64,000 nt of DNA from Acanthosoma haemorrhoidale (Eukaryota; Arthropoda; Insecta; Hemiptera; Acanthosomatidae), in contig OV884013.1 in the NCBI GenBank assembly GCA_930367205.1, forward strand, positions 120,877,827 to 120,941,826, read 5' to 3'. The position numbers and the translations under genes are program-made. Of the stretch, positions 1 to 12,061 are shown piece by piece. The notes below the pieces were generated by a model. The model was not told the origin of the DNA, ran no database searches, and worked only from the letters and a program-made list of their open reading frames with translations. Within the stretch, counting starts at the first letter, position 1, and every line of letters starts with the position of its first letter.

Positions 1-3000
1 GACTTGGTGGCTTCATAACATCGACTAACAAAGATTTAGTGAGATTATACGGCAGAATACATCCCGTCGATGGTTTTACTTTATCATAAAAACTTACCGA
101 GCTCAAAAATCATAGTTTAATTATTTCTTATGGATTGAAGCCACCTCTCTTTTAAGTCACTTCATTCTTACCTATTTTCTTATAGCTGCTTCTGATTTTG
201 TAAGATAACTTATGTTACTTGTAATTAATCAAAAACAGTTTAAAAATCACTAACTTGATTTTAATATTACAGATCATAATAAAATTTTCAAATATTAGTA
301 TTCTTAGAGTCCTTATGGTTCAATACGTCATTTCTCTTTCAAAACTTTCTTAATAAATTAATAATAATTAAACAAATAACTTCTTATAATTTTGTGAGAA
401 ATAATTTATTTTATTATTAAAATAATTGTCGTAATTGTTTTCTGAAGAATTGTTTGATATAATGCAGCATTAAAAAATACTAATGAAAATATATATTTTA
501 CTAAGCAATATCATTTAATCATATACATGATGTGATGATTAAATATAATTAGATTAATGCCTTAGTTAGTAATAAAACTTTTTTAGTATAATTAAAAAGT
601 ACTAAACCTACAATTGCTAATCATTTTATATTAATAATAAAAACTAAAATGAACATTGAAAATGGTGCAAATAATAATAAGAAAAGTCTATAGACTGTCC
701 GTATGAGGGACGATGGCTTCGGCTAGTATTCAGGCAAAGAGGCGAGTCGAAAGTCCACAAAATGGTACTAATGCAGGTATACTTCACTCATGAGCTAAAT
801 AAGTGCACTTATTTCATAGAGTAAATAATATGAATAAATTTAGTCATCTTGTTTTATGCATGATGTGTCCGAAAATATAGTTTAATGTAGAGAAATGGCT
901 CCTTGAGAGCAATTCAGCCAAACTAGTGATAATTTATGAACAAGTCAGAAAGTAGGGACGAACCTTACTCGAGCACAGACCAGACCCATTTTCGTGGGCA
1001 ACGCTATGGCAGAGCAGATCTCCAAGAGCATTTCTTTTTCTAACCTACGGAAAATGACACTGCTATTCTATTATAAGTGTGAACTTACTTAAAATTATAA
1101 TATATTGAGTTAAAATATAAAAAAGGCTTGGTAGGTAAAATATTGATTGTTAGAATAATAAGTCTTTGTAGCTCCTGCGGTATCGGTATCTTTAATTGAG
1201 AAATAGCAACGGAAGGGGATTGAATCTTGGTTTCTATTTAATCCTAAAGGGTTATTTCTCCCTGCTAGATGTAAAAATAGTAAATAAATCTAATACTAAT
1301 GCTGGAATAATGAAGGGTAAAGGAAGTTTAGTTCGTAGTTGATGGTTGGTTGTAGTACAATCATAATTGGTTAAATGCCAATGACATTGTTCCTTGGATG
1401 AACTAGTCAGTTACTTCTATTTGAACATGAGAAAGGGGTACCGATGAATATATATTTACATTATATATTACTGTAACTCATTGCTCACCTTGGTATAATT
1501 TTCATTTTTTAATCTTGGTAAAATATTTTGAATTGATTTCCTCGTTAATTATATAATCTGATTGTGTTCATAATGATGAAAATACAAGCTCAACATTTCT
1601 TGTTTTAAAAGAAAACTTATTTACGTCTTCAACTCTTCCTTCCTCATGTCCTTATGATCAGTGTTTATGAACCACCTATCTCGGATAGGCAAGACTGGTA
1701 CGTCTTTTGAGTCTCGGTCATCTCCTGGTTTCTTGTTGCCCTGTCTTGAATTTTCATGTAAAGACATTGAATATTGTTTTTCGTTGTCTTTTTTAACTAT
1801 CATGATGTTATTTTCATATAAATTTTAAGTTTTATTAGCAAGGAAAACAAGAAACAACTTTAAATTCATGATTTTAACTGTGGCTTGTGCATATTTGTCT
1901 TCCAAATAAGTCATGTTAATTTATTTTGAATAAATTTCCTTTTTTTTTTTAAAAGTTTTGTCAAACGATTAGAATCCAATAAGTTCTACATGGCTTTAGC
2001 CCCCCCCCTTGATGAAGTTAAATCTTTTAGATAAAAACAAAGTGAATTTCACAATATTAAGGAATATATTTAGTTTAGATTAAATAACTACAAATTTTAT
2101 GGGGTTCATCATCGAATTACGTTACACGTAATAACATTAGAAAAAGCTTTTCATCATCTGGATGGCTCATACATTGTTTAATTTGTTATAATGTTTACAC
2201 TTAAGTTTTGATAAATATAAAACTAAATAAATTATTTATAATTCTTTTCAATCTATGGTATTAAATAACTGCTATAAAGAGGAAGAGGAAAGAACATTTG
2301 TAATTAAAGCAATTCATTGCAAAATACTGTTTTCTTACAATTAGTTGCACTGCCATAAGAGTTCTGAACGTAGTTGGCTTATTGTAGTTGCATCAGAACA
2401 AGTGGCAATATAATTTTTCTGCTTCTATGCAAATGAATGACTTAGTAAACTTCAAATTATTTGGTGTGCAGTTTATATTTCACCAAGGGTTTTTATTTAT
2501 AATTTACGGTATTGTGCTGGAATCGTCCTGTTTTAAGAACCTATTTCTTGTCATACTTTTGCATATTTCATCATGAATTTTATTTAATTAGTTGGTTAGT
2601 TTCGTGAAGAGGGGCCCGGACCCCTTTTTTTGTTGATAGGTATTACTGATGGCTGCACTCGAAATTTTTTGTTATTATCTTAGAATAATTTTTGTTATGT
2701 AATATCAATACTTATGCTGTCATTAAATAATTACCACCTGCTGAAAAAATAATCTCGAAGGAAATTGGTCTGATGTTTATTGCCATGCTTAAATAGAAAC
2801 TTGTAAGGTCTGTCACTTTTTCAGAAAACTAAGCAATGACCACTACTCATTTTTTTTTTTTTAGTGAAAATTAAAACCGCAGAACATTCTGCTATTACTG
2901 GAGGGTAAAAAATGTTATATTTTATAATGTAGATAGAAATATATTGTTTCACTTAACAATCTATCTATGAAATTATTATAATATATTAATAAAACTGTAC

Positions 3001-4846
3001 TATAAAATGTAATAATGATTACTCATACTGTGTAGGCTTTGTCACCAGAATCGTTATAACAAAAACAGTGATTTTTAATAGATGCCCGATTAGTGTTCAC
3101 ACTGCACTCATAGCTGACACATTATAATATATTAGATATATGCTGTACATAATAATTGTCTGTTTAGTGCAATTGTCTGTAAAGCTATTATTACACATGT
3201 AAATTAGTAGTTGGTTCAACTTTTGATTTGCCCTCTAAGTTATTTATTTGTAGCAGTATTTTGTTATTCGATTAATTTTATTTCAATTTCCTATAAATAT
3301 ATTTGTCACAAATTTAAACTTAAATTAACACCTTGGTCATTTATTATGTTGGTACATTTAAAACCTCAATTTTCTTAAAAATTATTCGTATGTTAGGTTT
3401 TAATTTGTCTTCATAACTTCTTCTTCTTCTGCTGGCTGGACAAACGGTTAAATTCCGTTCTTGGTCAGCCTCATCCAATCCAAGCTTTTTCTTTTGCTTC
3501 GGACAAAATGAACCTTGGTATTCTCAGATCAACATCTATGCTCTCATTCAACCTTGACTTAGTAGAGCGTCCATTTAGTCTCACTATTCAGACTCAAGCC
3601 ACACTGCTTTTTGACTATTTTATTATGTTCTATCGTGTTGATATTACCTACCCATTTTATTATTTGTGTCGTCATTGTTTAGTCTCCGCATGCTCATGGT
3701 CCACACTTGGACGCACCGTTGTGCATTGGTGACCAAATTACGCCCATAAAAGGGTCATCGCAAATTTTTTGAGGTTGAGTCTAAGGAAACAAAAGAGCTG
3801 GCAACAGGGGCCCTGTTCAGGCGATTGACCCCATGGGGTCTTTTCCCCCCATCTAAGTTACTAGACTATGCCAAAGCTAAGAAAAGTGAACCCCAGCAAA
3901 AAGGTAAACCATGTGCTTACTGCAGGGCTGTAGTACTAACCCCAAGCACCAAAATTTGATGTACCCTACATCAGAATCCGCACCGTGTGATTAGTACCGA
4001 TGCACCTCCGTTACATAGGATTGGTCAATCAATCTTTTCGTTCACCGTGAAGATATGAAACCTTCCTACCTTGCTCTCTGCTTCATATTGACAAATCCAT
4101 CCTTGCTGTTTGCTTTATATCAACAAATGCACAGAGGATTACATATGAAAAATCCTGTCATGTAAAAGCTTCTGGTTTATGTTGGGTTTCGCATTTCATG
4201 ATGGCTGAATTGTTAAACTGAAGGCATAATTATAAAATACGACATACCGATGATGGCAATGTCTTCAGCGTAAGCATATGTCCTTCTAGAGAATACAGCT
4301 CTACTCTTGCCAACTCAAGTTCTATCCGTCACACTGTGTAGAGCAATATTAAAAAAGCATTGGTGGCGTTCATAAATCGGTCCTTCAGGATTTCAATAAA
4401 CCTGTGCTACCATTATCACAACCTACTCGGCACCTGTTCATCTTTTACCAGGTTAATATTAATAAGCATTTTAAACATCTACTTTATTAGAATCATTAGA
4501 TTATCAGTAGCCCAAATTAATAGTGTTTATGTAATTAAGTTTAAATTTGTGATATACTCTGTTCTATTGAAAGAATATTATGCATTAACTAATTTTGTTG
4601 AATAATTATTGGTTTTGTTATCTTCAGATTCTTATCAAATTTTTGGGACGTTCATAGATTAATAGTTGGTATTAGAGCTGCATCTGCGAATATTTTTAAT
4701 TTATTTATTTATTGAAATGATGTGAGTAGAGATTTTTTTATTTATTTTAATAATGAAGCACCCTGAAATTAGTGGTCTGTTGGAAAATGTTCTGAATGTA
4801 ATAGATAGTAAAACTTTCCGCTCAAAGATTTTGTATTCTGTTTCAG
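1..4846. other. AT-rich non-coding DNA, probably an internal CASK intron
   Basis: No CASK exon is recognisable upstream of 4847. The downstream exons begin in the middle of the protein, so this stretch is most simply the long intron before the hook/GUK exons. Two short GC-richer islands (about 690-780 and 940-1030) stand out but carry no convincing exon. A reverse-transcriptase relic lies near 4.2 kb. Homopolymer A/T runs are frequent. I see nothing else supportable here. Confidence 0.5.
4150..4330 (-). pseudogene. LINE reverse-transcriptase relic (catalytic box)
   Basis: Read on the minus strand, 4247-4288 gives RRTYAYAEDIAIIG. This matches the catalytic box of LINE reverse transcriptases (A/F-YADD followed by hydrophobic residues), with the first catalytic Asp changed to Glu. 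The flanking frame is broken by stops, so it is a dead fragment. The GC-richer stretch from about 3420 may belong to the same element, but I could not recognise it. Confidence 0.4.
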
Positions 4847-4954
4847 TTACATGCTTAAACTTTAAAAAAAAGAAAGACAAGTACTCAACGAAAAACAATC
4901 CAGTATTTGACCAGCTGGATCCGGTCACTTACGAGGAAGTAGTGAAGGTACCTT
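4847..4954 (+). CDS. CASK: CASK exon: end of hook region
   Basis: The acceptor is tctgtttcag ending at 4846 and the donor is gtaagt at 4955. The exon opens with the last two bases of a codon (xTT, so Val would fit the usual N/V-x-C), then [12 protein letters not shown] and [16 protein letters not shown]. It ends with one base of a Cys codon shared with the next exon. The following intron is only 78 bp, very short next to its neighbours. Confidence 0.88.
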
Positions 4955-7900
4955 GTAAGTAAGCTTAGTTATGTGTTTTGTTATTGTTTAGTATGTTGAA
5001 CTATTTTTTTATTTACCTGATGAATTGTTTAGGTTATAGACGAAAGACTTTGGTTTTACTTGGAGCACATGGCGTAGGCAGGCGGCATATTAAAAATACA
5101 CTAATTGCCAATAATCCTGACAAGTACGCTTATCCAATACCACGTAAGTAATTTAAAAAAAATAATGTTATACAATGTCAATTATCATTTTATGCTTTTT
5201 GAAGTGTTTTCTGCAATATCAATATTCTCGTATTAGTTAGCAATAGAAGAAGTTGGCCCTTGCTGAATTCCGGTTTTCTGTTGATTTCATCTAGGATCTT
5301 ATCTTATCTATCGCCTAAACATAAAAATATATATTTTTGTAGATTCCCATCTTGTTCTGACATTTAAGAAATTGGGATTTATTCAGTCCATCTTTTGATA
5401 AGAGCTGGGAGAGAAAGCCGAGCATCCATGTATCATTTGTGAATTTTAAAAGTGTCTATGATACTATACATATATTGGGACAATCTGTCGACTACAATGT
5501 CCATTTGAAATTTCAGAATAGCTTGTCTGACTTTGCAAAGTGCATGTTGAAGGGTTTGAAGGAGGGTTGAGGTAAGAAGGTTACTTGATGGAACCCTATC
5601 AAAGATGATTTAATTTTTCACCCATGCTCTTTAATATCACCTCGGAGAAGATTATCCAAGATAGAATAAAAACAGCAGTCCATCTCTGAACTAAATACCA
5701 TTCTTATCATACATCCCCGATGTGATGGTACTTGGCAAAGATACCATTCTTATCATATACCCCCGATGTGGTGGTACTTGGCAAAGATACCATTCTTATC
5801 ATATACCCCCGAGGTGGTGCTACTTGGCAAAGATACCATTCTTATCATACATCCCCGAGGTGGTGGTACTTGGCAAAGGTACCATTCGTATCATATACCT
5901 CCGAGGTGGTGGTACTTGGCAAAGGTACCATTCTTATCATACATCCCCGAGGTGGTGGTACTTGGCAAAGATACCATTCTTATCATATACCCCCGAGGTG
6001 GTGGTACTTGACAAAGATACAATTCTTATCATACATCCCCGAGGTGGTGGTACTTGGCAAAGGTACCATTCTTTTCATATACCCCCGAGGTGGTGCTACT
6101 TGGCAAAGATACCATTCTTATCATATACCTCCGAGGTGGTGGTACTTGGCAAAGGTACCATTCTTATCATATACCCCCGAGGTGGTGGTACTTGGCAAAG
6201 ATACCATTCTTATCATATACCTCCGAGGTGGTGGTACTTGGCAAAGGTACCATTCTTATCATATACCCCCGAGGTGGTGCTACTTGGCAAAGATACCATT
6301 CTTATCATATAACTCCGAGGTGGTGGTACTTGGCAAAGGTACCATTCTTATCATATACCCCCGAGGTGGTGGTACTTGGCAAAGATACCATTCTTATCAT
6401 ATACCCCCGAGGTGGTGCTACTTGGCAAAGATACCATTCTTATCATATACCCCCGAGGTGGTGGTACTTGGCAAAGATACCATTCTTATCATATACCCCC
6501 GAGGTGGTGCTACTTGGCAAAGATACCATTCTTATCATATACCCCCGAGGTGGTGCTACTTGGCAAAGATACCATTCTTATCATATACCCCCGAGGTGGT
6601 GCTACTTGGCAAAGATACCATTCTTATCATATACCCCCGAGGTGGTGGTACTTGGCAAAGATACCATTCTTATCATACATCCCCGAGGTGGTGGTACTTG
6701 GCAAAGATACCATTCTTATCATATACCCCCGAGGTGGTGCTACTTGGCAAAGATACCATTCTTATCATATACCCCCGAGGTGGTGCTACTTGGCAAAGAT
6801 ACCATTCTTATCATATACCCCCGAGGTGGTGGTACTTGGCAAAGATACCATTCTTATCATACATCCCCGAGGTGGTGGTACTTGGCAAAGATACCATTCT
6901 TATCATATACCCCCGAGGTGGTGGTACTTGGCAAAGATACCATTCTTATCATACATCCCCGAGGTGGTGGTACTTGGCAAAGATACCATTCTTATCATAT
7001 ACCCCCGAGGTGGTGCTACTTGGCAAAGATACCATTCTTATCATATACCCCCGAGGTGTTGCTATTTGGCAAAGATACCATTCTTATCATATACCCCCGA
7101 GGTGGTGGTACTTGGCAATGATAGGAATGAGGCTCTTGCCATGATGTAGGGAATCCATTCATCTCTTTAAGAATTTGGACATTACCCCTCCCAAAAGTTA
7201 AAATATAATTATAAAATTATTGTATAAAAGCCATCAAATAAATTATATATGATCGAGCAATATAAAAAAAAAATATTATTAGCTTAATAAATAATAGTTC
7301 ATTACTAACACAATTATGAATTGTGTTACAGATACCTCAAGGCCACCAAGAAGTGATGAGGAAAATGGAAGAAATTATTATTTCGTTCCAAACGACGAAA
7401 TGATGGCAGACATTTCGGCTAATGAATATTTAGAATATGGTAAGTTATTATTGTAGTATTTAATTATATAGTATTATTGAAATTTTGTAATGATAAATAC
7501 ACCATATTCCAGAAATAACGTTTACAAATTATTGTGGCTGCTCAAATACTTGTTGCTAATGTGCACAGTATACTTATCAGTCCTATGTATATTATAAATA
7601 TAACACAAAACTATATTTAATAAAATATGTAAAATCTAAGACATTATTAAATTATTGTAAAATATAAAACGTGTTAAGTAATAAAAGTTCGTGTAGATGC
7701 TGATGGTTTATAGCAAGTAAGTCCAGAAGAACTTTCTTAGCTGTTTACTCTATTAGTGCCTCAAATCAATCCCAATCTAGTCAAGAAAGAAACTTGTGGT
7801 TTGGGTAATGTCATCTCTACGCCCAAGGCATAAGCCTCTCAAATGCCATCTCTACGCCCAAGGCATATGCCTCTCAAATGTCATCTCTACGCCCAAGGCA

Positions 7901-10900
7901 TATGCCTCTCAAATGTCATCTCTACGCCCAAGGCATACCTCTCAAATATCATCTCTACGCCCAAGGCATAAGCCTCTCAAATGTCATTATTAAGTAACAT
8001 CCATTATAATTATAATTATCCTAATTACCCTTGCCTATCTGTTGGTTAAGTATATTAACCAGCTTACCTGATAAAGTAAGATTTTATAATTTACAGTCAA
8101 TTGCATTAAAAGATGACGCTCAACGAATTTCACTTTTACATATTATTCTAATATTTTCTTATTACTCTTAATAATAATCATTATTTTAATTATTTATAAA
8201 AACTTTATATTCAAACTTTTATAACTTTTACTTTATCTCAGGGTTCTGTTAATTATTTTAGGAAACTTTTGGCAAAAGGAACATTGATTTTATTATTCAC
8301 AAACATTTACAGCTAAAAATTGACATACAAACATAATCACGTACTTATAATTTCGTATTATGCTGGCCAGCGCTTCTTCGTGTTGGTATCTTCGTTGTTC
8401 ATATCACTCTTTGCTCGATCTGACTTGTCTTCATGCTGATTGATATTAAAGTTGTCCTGTTGTCGCATCTGGCGAAAAATGAAAAAGGACCATCAGGGGC
8501 CAGCTTGGGTACGCCACCTTCTCTCACTGTGTCTGACCAACGACTAACTACGAACGACCACTCAGGAGGCTCACCCCTTCCGCTCCTGTCCGATGCCTTC
8601 TTTTCCTTCAATCTCAATTTTTTCCGAGATTTTTTATATAAGCACCATTTAAAATCACCATTTTAAAATATCATAACAATATTTATTAAATTGTACTGCA
8701 ATTATTTTTTGTTTTAATTTATTATGTTATTAATGCCTTTGCCTAGGAAACTCTGATTGCATTGTTTTATTTTCTTAATTTTTAAATCGTTACATGGCAA
8801 ATACAACCTCAGTTCTGAACCAATGTTGAGTCAGTGATTAGGGTCACTTTTTCTATCTTCTTAAATATGACTATATTATCAAATCTAGGGGAGCCATCTG
8901 TATTGACGCCTTGTACCTCGTCTAAGCAGGTGTAGTGTTTTTCCTTCACAGTTCCGTGCATTGGGAGGATGGCAGGTGATAAGGAGCATTTACCTAGACA
9001 TGAGCTGGTGTTTCTTTTCAACTTTTAACTGTTTTTCATATCTATAAATGGATAATGAAATGATCTTCGAAATGATTAAATGCCTTATATTTCAAATACT
9101 CGCAACATTCCTAATTGGCCGACTATTTTTTTGTTAGCATTGAGTGAGTAATCAGAAATATTAGAAATAAATTAAACCTAAAATCACTCCAAATCCTTTG
9201 TCTGATTTCTCAAGTCGCACAATTATGTACTCTTTATAAACTCATAATAAATCAAAATAAATTAATTATGTATAGAATCGATTTTTTTTTTAAACATTTC
9301 AACCATGTTAAGGTCACTGATCTTTAGTATATTATTAATTTGTTATTTTATAGGGACTCACGAAGAAGCTATGTATGGTACAAAATTAGAAACAATAAGA
9401 AAAATCCATGCAAATGGTCGCATGGCTATTCTGGACGTCGAACCACAAGCTCTTAAAATGTTGAGAACGTCAGAGTATGCTCCATTTGTTGTGTTCATAG
9501 CTGCCCCACATCTCCACAATCTAGCTGATGTAAATATTGATATTCATTTTTAAAAACTTTAATTTTGAAAAATAATGATTATTTTTTAATAAATATTTTC
9601 TGTTTTTTTTTAAATAAGTATCTAAACCCACTAGTTCCTTATTACAATAATGTTCCATTGCTTTATACATCCATTATTTTGTTTATAAATTGTCTTGATT
9701 CTCCTTGGTCTAAAAATGTTTAAGCTAAAATGAAACAAATTTAAGAAAAATATAAATGTCCATGTTTGACCAAAGTTTATTTATTATTTATGTATTTGAA
9801 AGATTATATTTCAGAATGGTTCTTTATTTTATAATTGACTGCTAGAATTTATTATAAGTAAAGCAAATTAAATATATTTGCTGCGTTAACTTTGTTGGCT
9901 GTCTTCATCTTTTTGGTCGAAAAGGGTGTTTTTTACCATTCACCAGATCACTGATGGTTTTCAAACTGCTTTCAATACATTTATTAAAATTTTAGAAAAT
10001 TGCACTTGGTGCTTCTAATATTTCCTGAATTATATGAAGTTTTACAAACTGATTGACGGATTCGAATTGTCTTTATGTAATTCATGTCGTTTTTATGTTA
10101 TGTCATTCAATGTCGAATTCGCTTTATGAAATTGGAAGGTGATGTAGGGCTTACCCTCAGTTTATTGAATGTTTGTCTGTTTTCGTAAAAGAGTCATGCA
10201 TGGATTGATTGCATGGCAGAGTTTAAACCATCCAAAATAATGTAAATGAATAGTTTACTATGTATTTGCTCATTAATATAGTCACCATAGTTATAAACAC
10301 TGCATATAAATATTTAGTAAGCCATGCCCATCTGTGGGTTAATTCACCATCTATGAGTTTAGAAGGAATTGAGTGGTCATGAAGCTACTAACAGATTGTG
10401 CTTGGTTTGAGGAATTGTCGAGATCAATCTGCACAAACTATTGTCACAGTTAAAAGATGTGCATAATAATATCATTCCAAAAATTTTATTAATCAATCAT
10501 TAGCTGTTACTTTTCGGACCGAGATCAGTCCATCTCCAGGCCAGGAAATATTTTAAATGACTCATATAATTTATTTTGCATTTTTTTTTTTTAACCGTTA
10601 AAAAACATCAAAAACTACGTTAATTCAACAAAAATTTAAGTTAATCAATTTAACAGGAACAAACGATCAGTTAATAAAAGTTTGGGAAGGGTATTATGAA
10701 CACTTTTTAACCATAATTGGCTCTTATTACTTTCACTGATTTTATTACATGCCGGTATCACTCAAAAGTTATTGTTAGGTCACTGAAACCAAATTACTTT
10801 GGATTTAGTTATTTCTAAACCAAATTTTTCTTAGTTAATTCTCTTTCTTGACATACACGTTTGATGACGATCTCAACCCTCTTTTCTCATTTTGAATGAT

Positions 10901-12061
10901 TGGGCTACTCGGCGTGGTGTTGCCATATATGGGAGGGTGGGGGGCTAATCACTAATTGCTTATTACTTAATGATTGACAGAGCGGCAACAGGGCTTGCTA
11001 TGTATTGCGGGTTTCAAGCTTCTAATTGCGTGACGGTAACTGTAGATCGTTGATTGCTTAGTTATATCTTAGCCAAAACATGTGCAGCACAATGCATTGT
11101 TTTTATTGATTATACCTATAGATTCCAAATCAATTAGATCAGTTTTACGAATGCTATTGTAGAACGCACAATCACGCGATGATTACTTCATACACGTTTA
11201 AAAGTTAATCCTCCCTGTTCAGGCTCAGGAATGAAATCATTTTTTTCTAACTATTACTCATGTCTAAACATATTCTTTTTCATGTTAATAAATAAATAAT
11301 AATTTATGTAATGTAAACCAGAAGTGGCGAAACCAACTTATCCCCTAACAACGGATAATGCAGTCATTCATCACTATTATTTAAATGATATTGTTGTGAC
11401 ATTAGACATTTGAATTTGAAAAAAAGAGCGGCAAATGACCAGTGGAAAGAGTGGGGAAGATGAGAAAAAGGGGGGGAAAAGTCCAGTTGTTGTGCTGTTC
11501 TGATAAAAGGAGAAGTTACCATTATTCATTTAGTGAAAGCATGAGGCAAAGTATGGAAATTTGAAGAAACATGAACAATTTTTATTTAATAGCGAAAAGG
11601 AACATGGAAGAACAATATTAGGAAGAATAATTTTATCCAGACAAGGATTGAATATATAGAAGTTATTACAAAATTTTGTAGTTAATTCCCTCGGCTTTTT
11701 TATTTCTTTATTTCCAAGCTGTGGTCGTTATTTCCATTTCTTTGTTTTCAAGACGTAAACTAAACATATTCTATTTAACAAATATTACTTTTATAATAAA
11801 AATTAATTTGACTATAAAAATACTACAATGTACTAAATGAAACTAAGCTAAAGTTTTTTCTTTCTTTTTGTTTTCTTTCAGTATGATGGAAGCTTAGAGA
11901 AACTGGTAAAGGAGTCGGAGTTGATGAGAGAACTGTATGGCCATTTTTTTGATTTAACGATAGTCAACAACGACATTGATGAAACCATTGCCACACTTGG
12001 GAGATCACTCGAACGAGTTCACTCAACGCCCCAATGGATTCCTGTGTCTTGGGTCTATTGA
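4847..12061 (+). CDS. CASK: CASK (MAGUK scaffold), 3' part: hook end plus guanylate-kinase-like domain; join 4847-4954, 5033-5143, 7332-7439, 9354-9529, 11882-12061
   Basis: The five spliced exons read without a stop as the C-terminal part of the MAGUK protein CASK: KDKY, then [13 protein letters not shown], then [97 protein letters not shown], and finally [10 protein letters not shown] and a stop. In the family this is the hook segment followed by the GUK domain. CASK links neurexin-type membrane proteins, Lin-2/7 partners and the cytoskeleton at synapses and junctions, and its GUK domain serves as a protein-binding module. The P-loop position reads GAHGVGRRH, lacking the Lys-Ser/Thr of active guanylate kinases. 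All junctions are GT-AG and phases are consistent. The CaMK-like, L27, PDZ and SH3 exons are not in the window and should lie upstream. The [14 protein letters not shown] linker departs from the more usual AF-KRK form. Confidence 0.95.
5033..5143 (+). CDS. CASK: CASK exon: start of GUK domain (P-loop position)
   Basis: The acceptor is ttgtttag ending at 5032 and the donor is gtaagt at 5144. It encodes [19 protein letters not shown], then [17 protein letters not shown], and ends with the first base of a His codon completed at 7332. The degenerate P-loop (RRH instead of KS/T) is typical of CASK. Confidence 0.94.
5400..5672 (+). pseudogene. LINE reverse-transcriptase relic in CASK intron
   Basis: Two reverse-transcriptase motifs occur in the right order. 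[14 protein letters not shown] (around 5430-5470) corresponds to the motif with the first catalytic Asp (usual form F-x-DFKKAYD, here Asp replaced by Asn). [17 protein letters not shown] (around 5615-5668) corresponds to the LSP-x-LFN box. Between them the frame is broken by stops. It lies immediately upstream of the 46-bp minisatellite, so the array may have grown from the edge of this element. Confidence 0.55.
5695..7119 (+). repeat. 46-bp minisatellite, about 31 tandem copies
   Basis: The unit is ataccattcttatcatata, then cccccgaggtggtgctactt, then ggcaaag. The start-to-start spacing is 46 bp (for example 5729 to 5775), and the array covers about 1425 bp. Copies differ at a few sites: atataccccc versus atacatcccc, gtgg versus gtgc before tact, and agatacc versus aggtacc. 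These variants are interspersed, as expected for unequal exchange. Because 46 is not a multiple of 3 and the unit lacks forward stops, all three forward frames stay open for hundreds of codons. Those long frames are by-products of the repeat, not genes. The array lies wholly inside a CASK intron. Confidence 0.95.
7332..7439 (+). CDS. CASK: CASK exon: GUK domain, middle
   Basis: The acceptor is ttgtgttacag ending at 7331 and the donor is gtaagtt at 7440. It encodes [18 protein letters not shown], then [18 protein letters not shown], in frame with its neighbours, and ends with the first base of a Gly codon. Confidence 0.95.
7811..7988 (+). repeat. 35-bp tandem repeat, about 5 copies
   Basis: The unit catctctacgcccaaggcat plus aagcctctcaaatgc repeats about five times at 35-bp spacing (for example 7813 to 7848), with one shortened copy around 7930. 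It sits in the CASK intron between the exons at 7332 and 9354 and carries no coding signal. Confidence 0.9.
8130..8640 (-). repeat. Interspersed repeat, inverted copy of 62150-62700
   Basis: The reverse complement of 62150-62700 aligns here in order. Shared blocks include cagggttctgttaat, aggaaa-tt-tggcaaaagg, ctggccagcgcttct and atcttcgttg, with small indels between them. In the other copy AATAAA-like signals sit before the cttttgcc block, which suggests that transcription of the family runs as plus there and minus here. It could be a solo LTR or the end of a retroelement. I did not recognise the family. Confidence 0.5.
9354..9529 (+). CDS. CASK: CASK exon: GUK domain
   Basis: The acceptor is ttattttatag ending at 9353 and the donor is gtaaat at 9530. 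It encodes [20 protein letters not shown], then [20 protein letters not shown], then [19 protein letters not shown]. The exon ends on a codon boundary. Confidence 0.95.
9530..11881. other. CASK intron, no feature recognised
   Basis: This is AT-rich intronic sequence of about 2.35 kb between the last two CASK exons. I found no open frame with family resemblance, no clear repeat and no RNA gene. It ends in a pyrimidine-rich tract, cttttt...tttcag, before 11882. Confidence 0.6.
11882..12061 (+). CDS. CASK: CASK terminal exon: end of GUK domain and stop
   Basis: The acceptor is ttttctttcag ending at 11881. It encodes [20 protein letters not shown], then [17 protein letters not shown], and ends [10 protein letters not shown] with TGA at 12059-12061. 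This is the conserved C-terminus of CASK. A candidate polyadenylation signal AATAAA lies at 12202-12207. Confidence 0.96.
   Translation, partial: YDGSLEKLVKESELMRELYGHFFDLTIVNNDIDETIATLGRSLERVHSTPQWIPVSWVY

Noticed and set aside
690..790. Possible CASK exon (CPYEGRWLRLVFRQRG frame, or MASASIQAKRRVESPQNG)
   Set aside because: The stretch is GC-richer and followed by a GT, but neither frame resembles the PDZ-SH3 region of CASK and no good acceptor precedes it.
5695..7119. Possible CRISPR-like repeat array
   Set aside because: Units are directly adjacent with no unique spacers, and the DNA is clearly from a eukaryote with introns.
5722..7149. Open frames of 196-470 codons in three frames ([16 protein letters not shown] repeats)
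   Set aside because: They are all readings of the same 46-bp minisatellite. The frame cycles every three units, so no single frame is preferred, and the array lies inside a CASK intron.
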